A stretch of 14,646 bases of DNA, from the NCBI GenBank assembly GCA_034433615.1, contig DAOUAJ010000070.1, positions 1-14,646 on the forward strand, given 5' to 3'. Both the position numbers and the translations under genes were made by a program. Positions 6,259-14,073 of the stretch are shown one piece after another (position 1 is the first letter of the stretch; each line of letters opens with the position of its first letter). Under the pieces are notes generated by a model. That model made no database searches and was not told where the DNA came from. It worked only from the letters and a program-made list of their open reading frames with translations. Source of the DNA: DAOUAJ01 sp034433615 (GTDB taxonomy: Bacteria > Chloroflexota > Anaerolineae > DUEN01).

Positions 6259-7292
6259 CGGACCAGCCCTTCTCCCCCTTCTTCGCCTTCCAGCGTAAAA
6301 CGTGGCCCCAGAAACTGCTCAACGACCCAGATGTTGGTCACCAGATGGCGAGTGATCTCGGTCGTGGTCAGCGCGCCGCCGGCCAGGGCCAGAGGCAATA
6401 TCAGTTGATCGGCCAGATGGGGATCGGTGGCACCCTGGCCAGCCGCGTAGACCAGCAATTCATCCACCGCGGCGTCTGCTACCTGCTCGGCGGGCAGGCC
6501 ACGCCGCCCGTAAGCAGTAAAACCGGCTGCTACGTGCGTGTGTTCCGCGCAGAGGAAGACGCACGTGCCGGGTCCGGGAGAAGGCGCATCTACCTGTTCG
6601 ATGCGCGCTGAGAATCCGGCAGTCCGCAGCCGGGCGCTCGCCCGCTGTGCCTGTCGCTGGCGCACGTGAACAGGCAAGTGGGACGCTGCCGAGAGCCCCC
6701 ACAGCCGGCGTAGATCCCCTCGCGTGGTGAAATCGTGGGTTTGTAGCCGGGCACTTCCTGCCACCGAAGCGACCATCTCGCCGCCGCCCTGCGGATACCA
6801 CCCCCATTGTTCCAGTCGCACCTCCGCCTCAATCCCTAGCCGGGCCAGCGCGGGCAGGTAAACGTGGGCCAGATAGTGGAACGGCGGGCTCCAGGCGACG
6901 TGGGTGCCACCTCGCAGCGCCAGGCGCGAGGGGCCGTCCGCCAACGCCAGCGGGATCAGCATGGTCTGGAAGATCAGGCTGATGGCGCCGGCCGAGCCGA
7001 CCCCCGCCACCTGGCTGATGTCTAGATCGTAATGCCCGGCGCGCGGGGCGTGTCCTGGCTGAAAGACCAGTCGGTCGGAGCCCACGCGATCCCCCTCCAC
7101 AGCGGCGCCACAGATGGTTGCCATCGCTCGCACTGCGGCAAGGTGTTGAGGGCGGAGGCCGGGCTCCTTGCGTCCGGCACGAACGCGCTCGATGCAAATG
7201 GGACGTTGCAAAATGGCTGCCAGACTGAGAGCGGTGCGCAGGATTTGCCCACCGCCCTCGCCGTGGGAACCATCAATGAGCAATGTAGACAT
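6246..7292 (-). CDS. rtcA: RNA 3'-terminal phosphate cyclase
   Basis: ATP-dependent enzyme that converts an RNA 3'-phosphate to a 2',3'-cyclic phosphate through an enzyme-AMP intermediate; used in RNA repair or end modification. It has 348 residues, family length about 340. Motifs are IDGSHGEGGGQILRTALSL (6-24), RAGRKEPGLRPQHL (38-51), GGTHVAWSPP (128-137), WYPQGGGEM (165-173), LADQLILPLALAGG (293-306) and the C-terminal RHLVTNIWVVEQFLGPRF. The His at 316 in this last motif corresponds by position to the nucleophilic His of E. coli RtcA. The start is ATG at 7292 (MSTLLIDGS); the frame stays open 52 codons further upstream, but that part overlaps a promoter and the end of the CYTH gene. No obvious Shine-Dalgarno is present. 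No rtcB or rtcR is in the window. Confidence 0.94.
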   Translation of the reverse strand: MSTLLIDGSHGEGGGQILRTALSLAAILQRPICIERVRAGRKEPGLRPQHLAAVRAMATICGAAVEGDRVGSDRLVFQPGHAPRAGHYDLDISQVAGVGSAGAISLIFQTMLIPLALADGPSRLALRGGTHVAWSPPFHYLAHVYLPALARLGIEAEVRLEQWGWYPQGGGEMVASVAGSARLQTHDFTTRGDLRRLWGLSAASHLPVHVRQRQAQRASARLRTAGFSARIEQVDAPSPGPGTCVFLCAEHTHVAAGFTAYGRRGLPAEQVADAAVDELLVYAAGQGATDPHLADQLILPLALAGGALTTTEITRHLVTNIWVVEQFLGPRFTLEGEEGGEGLVRCLS

Positions 7293-7337
7293 TAGTGCAA
7301 GATCAGACCACTTTCTCGATATGGAAAAGCGGGCGGC

Positions 7338-7366
7338 ATTATACAGCACCCATCGCCAGGCGACAA
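7338..7366 (-). promoter_or_regulatory. Promoter upstream of rtcA
   Basis: -35 TTGTCG (7366-7361), 17-bp spacer, consensus -10 TATAAT (7343-7338) on the minus strand. The expected start near 7331 gives a leader of about 39 nt before the rtcA ATG at 7292. It supports that ATG and lets rtcA-rnz be transcribed apart from the CYTH gene. Confidence 0.65.
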
Positions 7367-7398
7367 AGCTATGCTGTCGCTTCCTCATGATCAGTTGA

Positions 7399-8034
7399 TC
7401 ACCGCCATCCCACCCTCTGCCCCTGGTGCCAACGCAACGCCCGGGCAAACTTTGATTCTGGCTCAGGACGCAGGCCGAAGGTAGTTTGCAACACGGAACT
7501 CAGCGTTTGCAAGTCTGTTGTCCGTCCTTGCCCTTCCAGTTCAATCTCCAGCTCTTGCCAGGTCAGCGCCTCATCACCGGCCACAACCTCTACTCGATCG
7601 AGCGATAACAGGCCGATGACCCGCTTCCCCTCGCTCACCCGGCGACGCGAACGGACCTGGCGCAGTTCGAATAGCAGGTGCAGCCGGTGGCCCTCCGTCA
7701 ATGAGAGGACTAACTCACGCGCCGGGCTCTCCGGCCACGTCTGCGGATTCACCTCACCCGATACGGCCACTTCCAGCTCCTGGCGCTGGTGAATGCCGTC
7801 GGCCGCGCGGCCCAGCCCCTTCACCGTCGCCAGGAGTTGACCGCCTTCACGTCGCAGACGGCAGGCATACCCACCGCGGAGCAGCGCGACCTCGGCCGTG
7901 TCGTAATAGCGGTCTACCACCTCGGCCGCGCGGGCTGGCCCCAGCGCGTAATCGCCCAGCGTGGGGATGGCCAACAACCGGTCGAATGTAATCGTGTCCG
8001 GGATCGAAAACTTGGCCTCTACCTCTGTGCTCAC
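7399..8034 (-). CDS. CYTH domain (triphosphate tunnel) protein
   Basis: Member of the CYTH superfamily, which includes class IV adenylate cyclase, thiamine triphosphatase, inorganic tripolyphosphatase and related RNA triphosphatases. It has 211 residues, a single complete domain. The N-terminal ExExK is E4, E6, K8. Tunnel residues follow: R59 and R61 (CRLRREGG), K72 (TVKG), RQELEV at 84-89, RSRRR at 128-132, D146-R147 (LDRVEV), the acidic ELEIELE at 161-167, and K195/R198 in ESKFARAL. No residue of the tunnel looks missing, so it should be an active metal-dependent enzyme. The substrate cannot be told. The start is GTG at 8034, giving the canonical MSTEVEAKF; an upstream TTG at 8121 lies at or before the predicted promoter. 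The gene precedes rtcA and rnz on the same strand. Confidence 0.85.
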   Translation of the reverse strand: MSTEVEAKFSIPDTITFDRLLAIPTLGDYALGPARAAEVVDRYYDTAEVALLRGGYACRLRREGGQLLATVKGLGRAADGIHQRQELEVAVSGEVNPQTWPESPARELVLSLTEGHRLHLLFELRQVRSRRRVSEGKRVIGLLSLDRVEVVAGDEALTWQELEIELEGQGRTTDLQTLSSVLQTTFGLRPEPESKFARALRWHQGQRVGWR

Positions 8035-8085
8035 GAAACCCTGCAACCTATAGCATCTGGTCAAGAAGCCAGGAACCCACCAATC

Positions 8086-8114
8086 ATTATCCACCTTTTG
8101 CGACTCCTCGTCAA
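8086..8114 (-). promoter_or_regulatory. Promoter of the CYTH gene (and possibly rtcA-rnz)
   Basis: -35 TTGACG (8114-8109), 17-bp spacer, -10 GATAAT (8091-8086) on the minus strand, each 5 of 6 to consensus. Transcription would start near 8079, 45 nt before the GTG at 8034, which supports that start over the longer frame. Confidence 0.7.
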
Positions 8115-8212
8115 CGAGCAACGCTTGGCTTCAGTGATGGCAACACCGGGGTCTATTTCTGACGTTTGCCTGCCCGGTTCCAAACAGTGGAGAAGAATCA
8201 CCGAACTCCACC

Positions 8213-8242
8213 TTGACACCACCCTAACATGTTTGCTATAAT
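8213..8242 (+). promoter_or_regulatory. Promoter of the carbohydrate ABC transporter operon
   Basis: -35 TTGACA (8213-8218) and -10 TATAAT (8237-8242) are both perfect consensus hexamers, with an 18-bp spacer. The spacer contains the 8-bp palindrome AACATGTT (8226-8233), well placed for a repressor that would block RNA polymerase. The predicted transcription start is near 8249. Confidence 0.8.
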
Positions 8243-8495
8243 GTGATTAAGCTTGTGGATACTGGCTACTCCATGAGTGATCAGGGTAACACTGCGAAGC
8301 CAGTTTTGTGAAGGTTCCTTAGGTTTTTGACATCGCTGTCCGCTCCTGTCCCTTCTCACTGCAGCTAAGTTTGTCTGGTCGTTCAACCTGTCTGTGTGCA
8401 TCAAGTGTTTGCATTGCGCTTTCCCCTGCATCTGGAAAGCATGATCATCGGCTGGTGAGCCGCCAGCCTTTCCATCTAGCAAGGAGGCAATGACG
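8243..8495 (+). other. Long structured 5' leader of the ABC transporter operon
   Basis: About 245 nt lie between the promoter and the first gene, with no convincing coding sequence. Two foldable parts stand out. ACTGGCT (8261-8267) pairs with AGCCAGT (8298-8304), which runs into TTTT and resembles a weak terminator. Further on, TGGAAA (8433-8438) pairs with TTTCCA (8469-8474) enclosing GGCTGG/CCAGCC (8450-8455/8463-8468), ending 6 nt before the Shine-Dalgarno at 8481-8487. No known riboswitch class was recognised. Confidence 0.5.
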
Positions 8496-9851
8496 ATGTC
8501 TGATCAGCGTATGCGTTCCCTTAGCCGTCGTGAGTTTCTTCGCGGTAGCGCCATGCTGGGCATGGGCGTGATGGTCGCGGCCTGCGTGCCGCCCACGGCA
8601 GTGCCAGCACCAGAGGCCGGCGAGGCCGTTGTGCCCAAGGCGGCTGCCGCTCCGACTACCATTAAGTTTCTGACCCAAGGTGGGGCTCAGGTCGCGTTTG
8701 ATCGCTACGAGCCACTCATTGCCAAATTTCAGGAGGCGAACCCGGATATTAAGGTGGAGCCCATCTGGGAACCGGGGGGCGCCATCGAGATCCAGACGAA
8801 GCTGCTAACCCTGATCGCGGCCGGTGAGGGACCGGATATGTATTGGGCCCACACGTACACGAATGCCGGCCAGGCCAAGCGCAACATCCAGATGGACCTC
8901 CAGCCCATGATTGATGCTGACCCTGCTGTCAATCCCGAGGACTTTCTGGCTGGTGCCTGGGCCGATTTCAACATTGCCGGTAAGCAAATCGGCCTCCCGC
9001 GTGAGACGACCACCACAGTCCTCATCTACAACAAGCAGCTCTTCGAGCAGAATGGGCTGCCTCTGCCGACGGAGGATTGGACCTGGTCTGATTTTGAGAA
9101 CGCGGCGATGACGATGACCAAAGGAGAAGGGGCTGAACGCATCTACGGCACAGCCGACTGGAACCTGAATCGCAATACCTGGATCAAGATGTGGCAAAAG
9201 GGAGGGGATGTCCTCAACGAAGACCGCACCAAGTACATTATGAATCAGGAGCCCAGCGTCTCCCAGGTACAACTGATCGCGGATTGGCATCACGAGCTGC
9301 AAATTCACATTCCCGGTGTTGAAAAGGGGGGATTCAGCACCGGCGACCTCTTCACCACAGGCCGCATCGGCATGTTTCCCCAGTTTTCTGTGTTCGACAA
9401 CGTGATGCCATCCCAGTTCGAGTGGGACATAGCCCATCTCCCCCTGGATCCGGGAGATAAACGAACGACCCGGGTGGCCTCAGCGGGACACAGCATGTAC
9501 TCGGGAACCAAGAAGGCAGACGCGACCTGGAAATGGATGGCCTTCCTGACTACTGATGAAGCTTTCTGGCACTGGGTCTCGACCGGCCTCAAAGTCCCCT
9601 CGCGGCGTGCTGTGGCTGAAGATCCCAAGTTCCTTGATCCCTCAAAGCCCCCTGCCCACGCCCGGATCATGCTCGATGCCTTCGCCTATGGCCGGCCGGA
9701 GCCCGTGGCTGGCGATTGGATCGGCGTCCACCGCGAGATCCAGCCGGCGCTTGATGCGATCTATGGTGTGGAGAAGGCCCCCGTGCAGGCGACGTTAGAT
9801 GCCATCGCTGATCGAGTGAATGAATTGATCGCCTTCGTGCCGGGGGTGTAA
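8496..9851 (+). CDS. Extracellular substrate-binding lipoprotein of a carbohydrate ABC transporter (family 1, UgpB/MalE-like)
   Basis: Captures sugar outside the membrane and delivers it to the permeases. It has 451 residues. The N-terminus is a Tat-type lipoprotein signal: SLSRREFLRG with twin arginines at 11-12, a short hydrophobic stretch, and a VAAC lipobox with Cys30 as the lipidation site. A Pro/Ala/Glu-rich linker (31-55) follows, then the family 1 solute-binding fold beginning TIKFLTQGG. Typical features include LLTLIAAGEGPDMYWAH, YNKQLFEQNGLPLP with a W-x-W (DWTWSDF), and GHSMYSGTKKADATWKWMAFL. ATG at 8496 was preferred to the ATG 6 nt earlier because AAGGAGG at 8481-8487 is 8 nt from it but only 2 nt from the earlier one. 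The ligand is probably an oligosaccharide or glycoside, judging from the neighbouring hydrolase. Confidence 0.93.
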   Translation: MSDQRMRSLSRREFLRGSAMLGMGVMVAACVPPTAVPAPEAGEAVVPKAAAAPTTIKFLTQGGAQVAFDRYEPLIAKFQEANPDIKVEPIWEPGGAIEIQTKLLTLIAAGEGPDMYWAHTYTNAGQAKRNIQMDLQPMIDADPAVNPEDFLAGAWADFNIAGKQIGLPRETTTTVLIYNKQLFEQNGLPLPTEDWTWSDFENAAMTMTKGEGAERIYGTADWNLNRNTWIKMWQKGGDVLNEDRTKYIMNQEPSVSQVQLIADWHHELQIHIPGVEKGGFSTGDLFTTGRIGMFPQFSVFDNVMPSQFEWDIAHLPLDPGDKRTTRVASAGHSMYSGTKKADATWKWMAFLTTDEAFWHWVSTGLKVPSRRAVAEDPKFLDPSKPPAHARIMLDAFAYGRPEPVAGDWIGVHREIQPALDAIYGVEKAPVQATLDAIADRVNELIAFVPGV

Positions 9852-9928
9852 CCTGGAACAGTCAAGTGCGATGGATGAAATGGATGTACGACGCCAACCC
9901 ATGAGTACTGTTGCCAGAAACGACGCGA

Positions 9929-9957
9929 AAGGGGCAGTGAGGGTCTCACTGCCCCTT
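9929..9957 (+). terminator. Intercistronic stem-loop between binding protein and permease genes
   Basis: AAGGGGCAGTGAG (9929-9941) and CTCACTGCCCCTT (9945-9957) form a perfect 13-bp stem with a 3-nt GGT loop. Only two T residues follow, so it is a poor terminator. In sugar ABC operons such structures between binding-protein and permease genes raise the binding-protein output by partial termination or by protecting the upstream mRNA. Confidence 0.7.
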
Positions 9958-10000
9958 CGTCGCCAGGGGGCTGATAAGGCATCGCAGCGGGAAGCACAAC

Positions 10001-10930
10001 ATGAGCCTACACCCTGTTGAAACGAAACCGAGACGTAAGCGGCGAGGCTTATTGTGGGCCGAAGCTCGCGATGCTTATCTCTTTTTGCTCCCCTGGATGA
10101 TCGGCTTTTTGGCCTTCACCGCCGGCCCCATGCTTGCTTCCCTCTACATTTCTTTTACCAGGTGGGAGATTGTTACTCCATCGGTGTGGGTGGGAACGGC
10201 GCAATACATCAAACTACTCCGTGATGATCGTTTTTACCTCTCCCTTTACAACACGGCGTACTACGTGTTTATCGGGGTCCCATTGCACCTTTTCCTGGCA
10301 TTGCTGGCAGCCCTCGCCGTGAACCTCGATCTGCGTGGTATCCGGTTTTTTCGGACCCTTTATTACGTGCCCTCGATTACACCCGCCGTGGCCAATGCGA
10401 TCCTCTGGCTGTGGATCTTTCATCCGCAATGGGGCCTGGCGAACGCCCTTCTCCAGTCGTTGGGCTTCAAGGGGCTGTATTGGCTGCAGGACCCAAGGCT
10501 AGCGAAGCCCTCTCTCATTATCATGAGCTTCTGGACCATCGGTGGGCAAATGGTCATCCTGCTGGCGGCCTTGAAAGGCATCCCACAGAGCCTGTATGAA
10601 GCGGCAGAGATAGATGGCGCTAACACATGGCAACGGTTCAGAAGCGTCACCTTGCCCCTGCTCACCCCAGCAATCTTCTTTAACCTGATCATCGCTATCA
10701 TTGGTGCTTTCCAGGTCTTCACCCAGGCGTACATTATGACCGAAGGCGGACCTAATTACGCAACACTATTCTACGTGCTCTACCTGTATCGTATGGCTTT
10801 TGAGAATTTTCGTATGGGCTATGCCTCAGCCATGGCCTGGGTTTTATTCGTGATCATCCTCTTCTTCACCGCCCTCCAGTTTCGTATCTCAGAACGCTGG
10901 GTATTCTACGAAGGGAGCTTGCGTGATTAG
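10001..10930 (+). CDS. Carbohydrate ABC transporter permease, MalF/UgpA type
   Basis: Inner membrane permease, one half of the heterodimeric channel. It has 309 residues. A basic N-terminal tail (PRRKRR, 10-15) precedes about six membrane segments: near 25-50, 84-107, 120-140, 170-192, 222-245 and 278-294. The cytoplasmic EAA loop that docks the ATPase is YEAAEIDGANTWQRFRSVTLPLL at 199-221 with the conserved EAA, G and LP. It begins 149 nt after the binding protein gene, with only a weak GGAAG upstream of the ATG. Its last 8 nt overlap the next gene. No ATPase gene accompanies the pair here, so a shared MsmX-like ATPase encoded elsewhere is expected. Confidence 0.94.
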   Translation: MSLHPVETKPRRKRRGLLWAEARDAYLFLLPWMIGFLAFTAGPMLASLYISFTRWEIVTPSVWVGTAQYIKLLRDDRFYLSLYNTAYYVFIGVPLHLFLALLAALAVNLDLRGIRFFRTLYYVPSITPAVANAILWLWIFHPQWGLANALLQSLGFKGLYWLQDPRLAKPSLIIMSFWTIGGQMVILLAALKGIPQSLYEAAEIDGANTWQRFRSVTLPLLTPAIFFNLIIAIIGAFQVFTQAYIMTEGGPNYATLFYVLYLYRMAFENFRMGYASAMAWVLFVIILFFTALQFRISERWVFYEGSLRD

Positions 10931-11828
10931 ACAGATGTCCAGCGATTCTCTCAGGCAAACGAGAGGGATGATCCGTCAGCGCAGCGCGCGCAGGCGCCTC
11001 CAGCGCGCCTTGTGTAACACTTTCTGGTATATCGTGTTGGGTTTCTTTGCGGTCGCCCTGGCTTTGCCGCTCGTCTGGCTGATCTCGACGTCGCTGAAGA
11101 CAGGTGCACAAACGTTTATCATGCCGCCGAAGTGGATCCCGGACCCGGTCGTGTGGCAGAATTACCCTCAGGCATTTCAGGCGGTACCGTTCCATCGCTA
11201 CTTCTGGAACACGATCCAGATCGTGGTCTTTGCCACGCTAGGGACATTGATCACTGCGTCCATGGCCGCCTTCGCCTTTGCTCGTTTGCGCTTTCGGGGA
11301 CGCAGCTTCCTGTTCGGCCTGGTTCTGTCCACTATCATGCTGCCTGGCATCGTCACGTTAATTCCTACATTCATCGTCTTCCGGTACCTCAAATGGATCA
11401 ACACCTTTCTGCCGTTGATCGTCCCTTACTGGTTTGGCGGCGGTGCATTCAACATCTTCTTGATACGACAGTTTTTCATGACGCTCCCTTACGAATTGGA
11501 TGAAGCAGCACGTATTGATGGGGCCAGTAATTTCCGCATCTACTGGAACATCCTGCTCCCTCTCTCAAAGCCTGTGCTGGCTACAGTAGCGATCTTCTCT
11601 TTTATTCATCATTGGAACGATTTCTTCCTGCCTCTGGTTTACCTTCAAGATACCAACAAATGGACGATGGCAATCGGCTTACAGGGGTTCAAGGACCTTT
11701 ATTCCACCAGTTGGAACCTGATGATGGCAGCTTCCACGGCAATGATCTTGCCTCTGCTGATTCTGTTCTTTCTGGCTCAACACTATTTTGTCAGCGGCAT
11801 TCACCTCACCGGTATCGCTGGACGCTAA
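10923..11828 (+). CDS. Carbohydrate ABC transporter permease, MalG/UgpE type
   Basis: Second permease subunit of the same importer, 301 residues. The N-terminus is unusually rich in Arg (residues 1-28) before the first membrane segment (about 34-56). SLKTGAQTFIMPPKWIPDP (57-75) is the typical post-helix-1 periplasmic stretch. Further membrane segments lie near 96-119, 129-153, 162-182, 215-235 and 266-290. The EAA loop is DEAARIDGASNFRIYWNILLPL at 193-214. The start is GTG at 10923, overlapping the preceding stop codon by 8 nt, with GGGAG 5 nt upstream; an ATG 12 nt later is possible but has no better site. The stop codon is only 15 bp from that of the convergent hydrolase gene. Confidence 0.93.
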   Translation: MIRQMSSDSLRQTRGMIRQRSARRRLQRALCNTFWYIVLGFFAVALALPLVWLISTSLKTGAQTFIMPPKWIPDPVVWQNYPQAFQAVPFHRYFWNTIQIVVFATLGTLITASMAAFAFARLRFRGRSFLFGLVLSTIMLPGIVTLIPTFIVFRYLKWINTFLPLIVPYWFGGGAFNIFLIRQFFMTLPYELDEAARIDGASNFRIYWNILLPLSKPVLATVAIFSFIHHWNDFFLPLVYLQDTNKWTMAIGLQGFKDLYSTSWNLMMAASTAMILPLLILFFLAQHYFVSGIHLTGIAGR

Positions 11829-11843
11829 GGCATCATCTCAACC

Positions 11844-14057
11844 TCAGACGATCTCGATCACCTGCACTGTGCGAGCCGGCATCTCCTCGTCATACACGAC
11901 GCCGCTGCTGCCTATCCGGCCGAGCGGAATGCGCTCACGACCATTCATACAGTACACCATTCTCTCGGACATACCTTCTGCCTTCCACACAATCGGTTGA
12001 GGCCGGTTGCTGATGTTGGCCAGGGCCAGTGCTTGCCGGCCATCAGGCGCGGCCCATAGCGACGCCAACACCGCTGGCAGACGTCGCTGCACCACGTGTT
12101 CCTTATCAGGCGGGGTGTAGATTCCACGGACGAGAAAATCTGCTGTGATCTCTGGCACGTCCAAGGCGGGGGGCTGTAGCCATTGACCGTAAAGCAGGAA
12201 GGGTGCGGCCTGCAATCGGGTATGCACCAGGTCGCGCAGGAAGCGCCAGTGTGGCTGTAGCGCAGGATCGTCTACCTGCTTCGGGTCAACATTGGCTATC
12301 ATCGGTTGGGCGCCTGCTACGAAAGCGCGCCCTAACTCCGCATAAAACGCGTCCACAAAATCGCGTTCGTCAAATCGGGTGGAACGGAGCGGCCCCTGGG
12401 GTTGGGGCCACAGTTCATCGTACGGGGGTGGCGCCAGCGAGGCATATGACCCAAAATGCAGCGCATAATCGTGATACACCGCCGCGAACAACGGCACCGG
12501 TTCCCACTTCAGGCCGATACGTTCATAGAACCCCATGCGTTCGAAGGAGTTATCCAATACCAGGAAGGCGTCGAACAGGTCCAGGTAGGCCTCGCATGAC
12601 CCTTCGGTGGGAAACATAACCTCGGGGTGAAGCCGCGTGACGTGACGCGCACCTTCTATGAGCTGACGGTAGCCCTGATACCAGTGGTTGCCGCCGCCGG
12701 GTGGGTGGGGATGCTGAGGGTCAAAGCATAATTGCGGCGCGGAGATCCCGATCTGATCAATGTAGACCCCGTCCAGCCCGTAGCGGTTGACCAGTTCATC
12801 AACCAGGTTGCGCAGGGTTGTCTGCCAGAGTGGCATAGTGGGGCACATGGGCGCCATCTCCGCCTGGTTGAAGACGTTGTACACCTCACGGTAGATGTCG
12901 CCGTTCTCCTGCTTGCAGGCAGCCAGGTAGGCTTGCTGCGCTGTCCAGCTCTGCGCGCCGGTCCCCCACAGCCGGCCATTGACGTAGACGATGGCGTGTA
13001 ACCCTTCTTCATGCAAGCGCGCGATGGCTTGACGGAACGACTCTTCACCTTCGCGAGGGGGCAGATAGTCCGGGAAGTGAGTATCGTAGGGAGTCTTGTG
13101 CCACCAGTACCAGTCCAGCGCCATCGGTGCCTGGACGATCTGGCCCAGTCGGCGAATGCCTGGCAGCACCTGGTCGGAGCGGCCGCGATTCCATACCCAT
13201 AGTCCAGTCTCCAACAGCCAGCGCGGGATGTCACCACGGGTGTAGAGTGGACCGCGGCTGCACCACGGCTGCCTGACAGCCCACGACCGATAAAGCGTTG
13301 CTGCCTCTGTCCAATCCCCGCGGAAAGTGGACAGGGCTATCAGGTACGGCAGCGAGAACCGTCCGCTGGGCTGGGGCATGCCCGCCGGAAAATGCTCGAT
13401 CGCCAGCGTCCAACCTGTAGGTTCCTCGCCCTTTTCCGCGGTGAATCTTTTATAGTAACCGTTAGGGTCTTGCGCCATCACCAGCAAGCCGTCACCGTGC
13501 TGGCGGTAATACGCGGTGAATTGCATGGTCATGCCGCCAGGGTAAGCCAGCGAGATGCGATGGCCGATCTCGGAATTGGCGAAGATAGCCTGGCTTGGGT
13601 TACGGATGACGTAGCCACCTGCTCGCGGCAACAGCAACTGTTCGTCGTCGTCTGAGGCGATGGGGAGCAATCCAGCGAGGACGGGAAAGTCCACACGCCA
13701 TAGGGCCGCACCTGGTGTCAATCCGTCTACGGTCAACCGCCACAGCAGATGGTTCTCCCCTGGGGTGATCATGGCGTGCACAATCAGGCCTGGCGCGCTC
13801 TCGATCTCCGCCCAGGTCAGGTCAAGACCATGACTGCTGCTCTCGATACGACAGGCACGTGCGTCCAGGGCGGTCAACGTGCGTGATGGGTGAAGCCGAT
13901 CTCGTACCACCAGTCGCCAGAGGGAGGTGCCCACGACCTTGTGCTCGAGGAACGCATGATCGCTGCTACTCTGACGCAGTGCCCTGAACCGGCCATCACG
14001 GTCGAATTCGACCAGCAAATTACCTCCGACGATGTGGTGAAGACTCCGTTCCTTCAC
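11844..14057 (-). CDS. Putative glycoside hydrolase, DUF6259-like with TIM barrel
   Basis: A 737-residue protein without a signal peptide, so probably cytoplasmic. Layout by sequence feel: an N-terminal beta-sandwich (about 1-270, with WRLTVDGLTPG and DFPVLAG), a central TIM barrel (about 280-560) and a C-terminal beta domain with ALALANISNRPQ. The barrel shows GLWVWNRG (285-292), ALDWYWWHKTPYDTHFPDY (313-331), IVYVNGRLWG (356-365), GLDGVYIDQIG (427-437) and VMFPTEGSCEAYLDLFDAFL (480-499). By analogy with GH101/GH129-type and DUF6259 barrels, D434 is a candidate nucleophile and E485 (or E489) the acid/base; this is inference. The GTG start at 14057 has GGAGG 8 nt upstream. It is convergent with the sugar importer, so it probably cleaves the imported glycoside. 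The substrate is unknown. Confidence 0.75.
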   Translation of the reverse strand: MKERSLHHIVGGNLLVEFDRDGRFRALRQSSSDHAFLEHKVVGTSLWRLVVRDRLHPSRTLTALDARACRIESSSHGLDLTWAEIESAPGLIVHAMITPGENHLLWRLTVDGLTPGAALWRVDFPVLAGLLPIASDDDEQLLLPRAGGYVIRNPSQAIFANSEIGHRISLAYPGGMTMQFTAYYRQHGDGLLVMAQDPNGYYKRFTAEKGEEPTGWTLAIEHFPAGMPQPSGRFSLPYLIALSTFRGDWTEAATLYRSWAVRQPWCSRGPLYTRGDIPRWLLETGLWVWNRGRSDQVLPGIRRLGQIVQAPMALDWYWWHKTPYDTHFPDYLPPREGEESFRQAIARLHEEGLHAIVYVNGRLWGTGAQSWTAQQAYLAACKQENGDIYREVYNVFNQAEMAPMCPTMPLWQTTLRNLVDELVNRYGLDGVYIDQIGISAPQLCFDPQHPHPPGGGNHWYQGYRQLIEGARHVTRLHPEVMFPTEGSCEAYLDLFDAFLVLDNSFERMGFYERIGLKWEPVPLFAAVYHDYALHFGSYASLAPPPYDELWPQPQGPLRSTRFDERDFVDAFYAELGRAFVAGAQPMIANVDPKQVDDPALQPHWRFLRDLVHTRLQAAPFLLYGQWLQPPALDVPEITADFLVRGIYTPPDKEHVVQRRLPAVLASLWAAPDGRQALALANISNRPQPIVWKAEGMSERMVYCMNGRERIPLGRIGSSGVVYDEEMPARTVQVIEIV

Positions 14058-14073
14058 TGGCCTTTCCTCCGAT

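Noticed and set aside
7293..7448. N-terminal extension of rtcA by 52 codons
   Set aside because: It overlaps the CYTH 3' end and the predicted -10/-35 at 7338-7366; RtcA proteins start at MSTLLIDG-like sequence.
8327..8332. Second TTGACA in the ABC operon leader
   Set aside because: No -10 at 16-18 bp spacing (the position reads CCCTTC-like sequence).
8805..9437. 210-residue minus-strand frame inside the binding-protein gene
   Set aside because: Antisense shadow of a well-supported gene.
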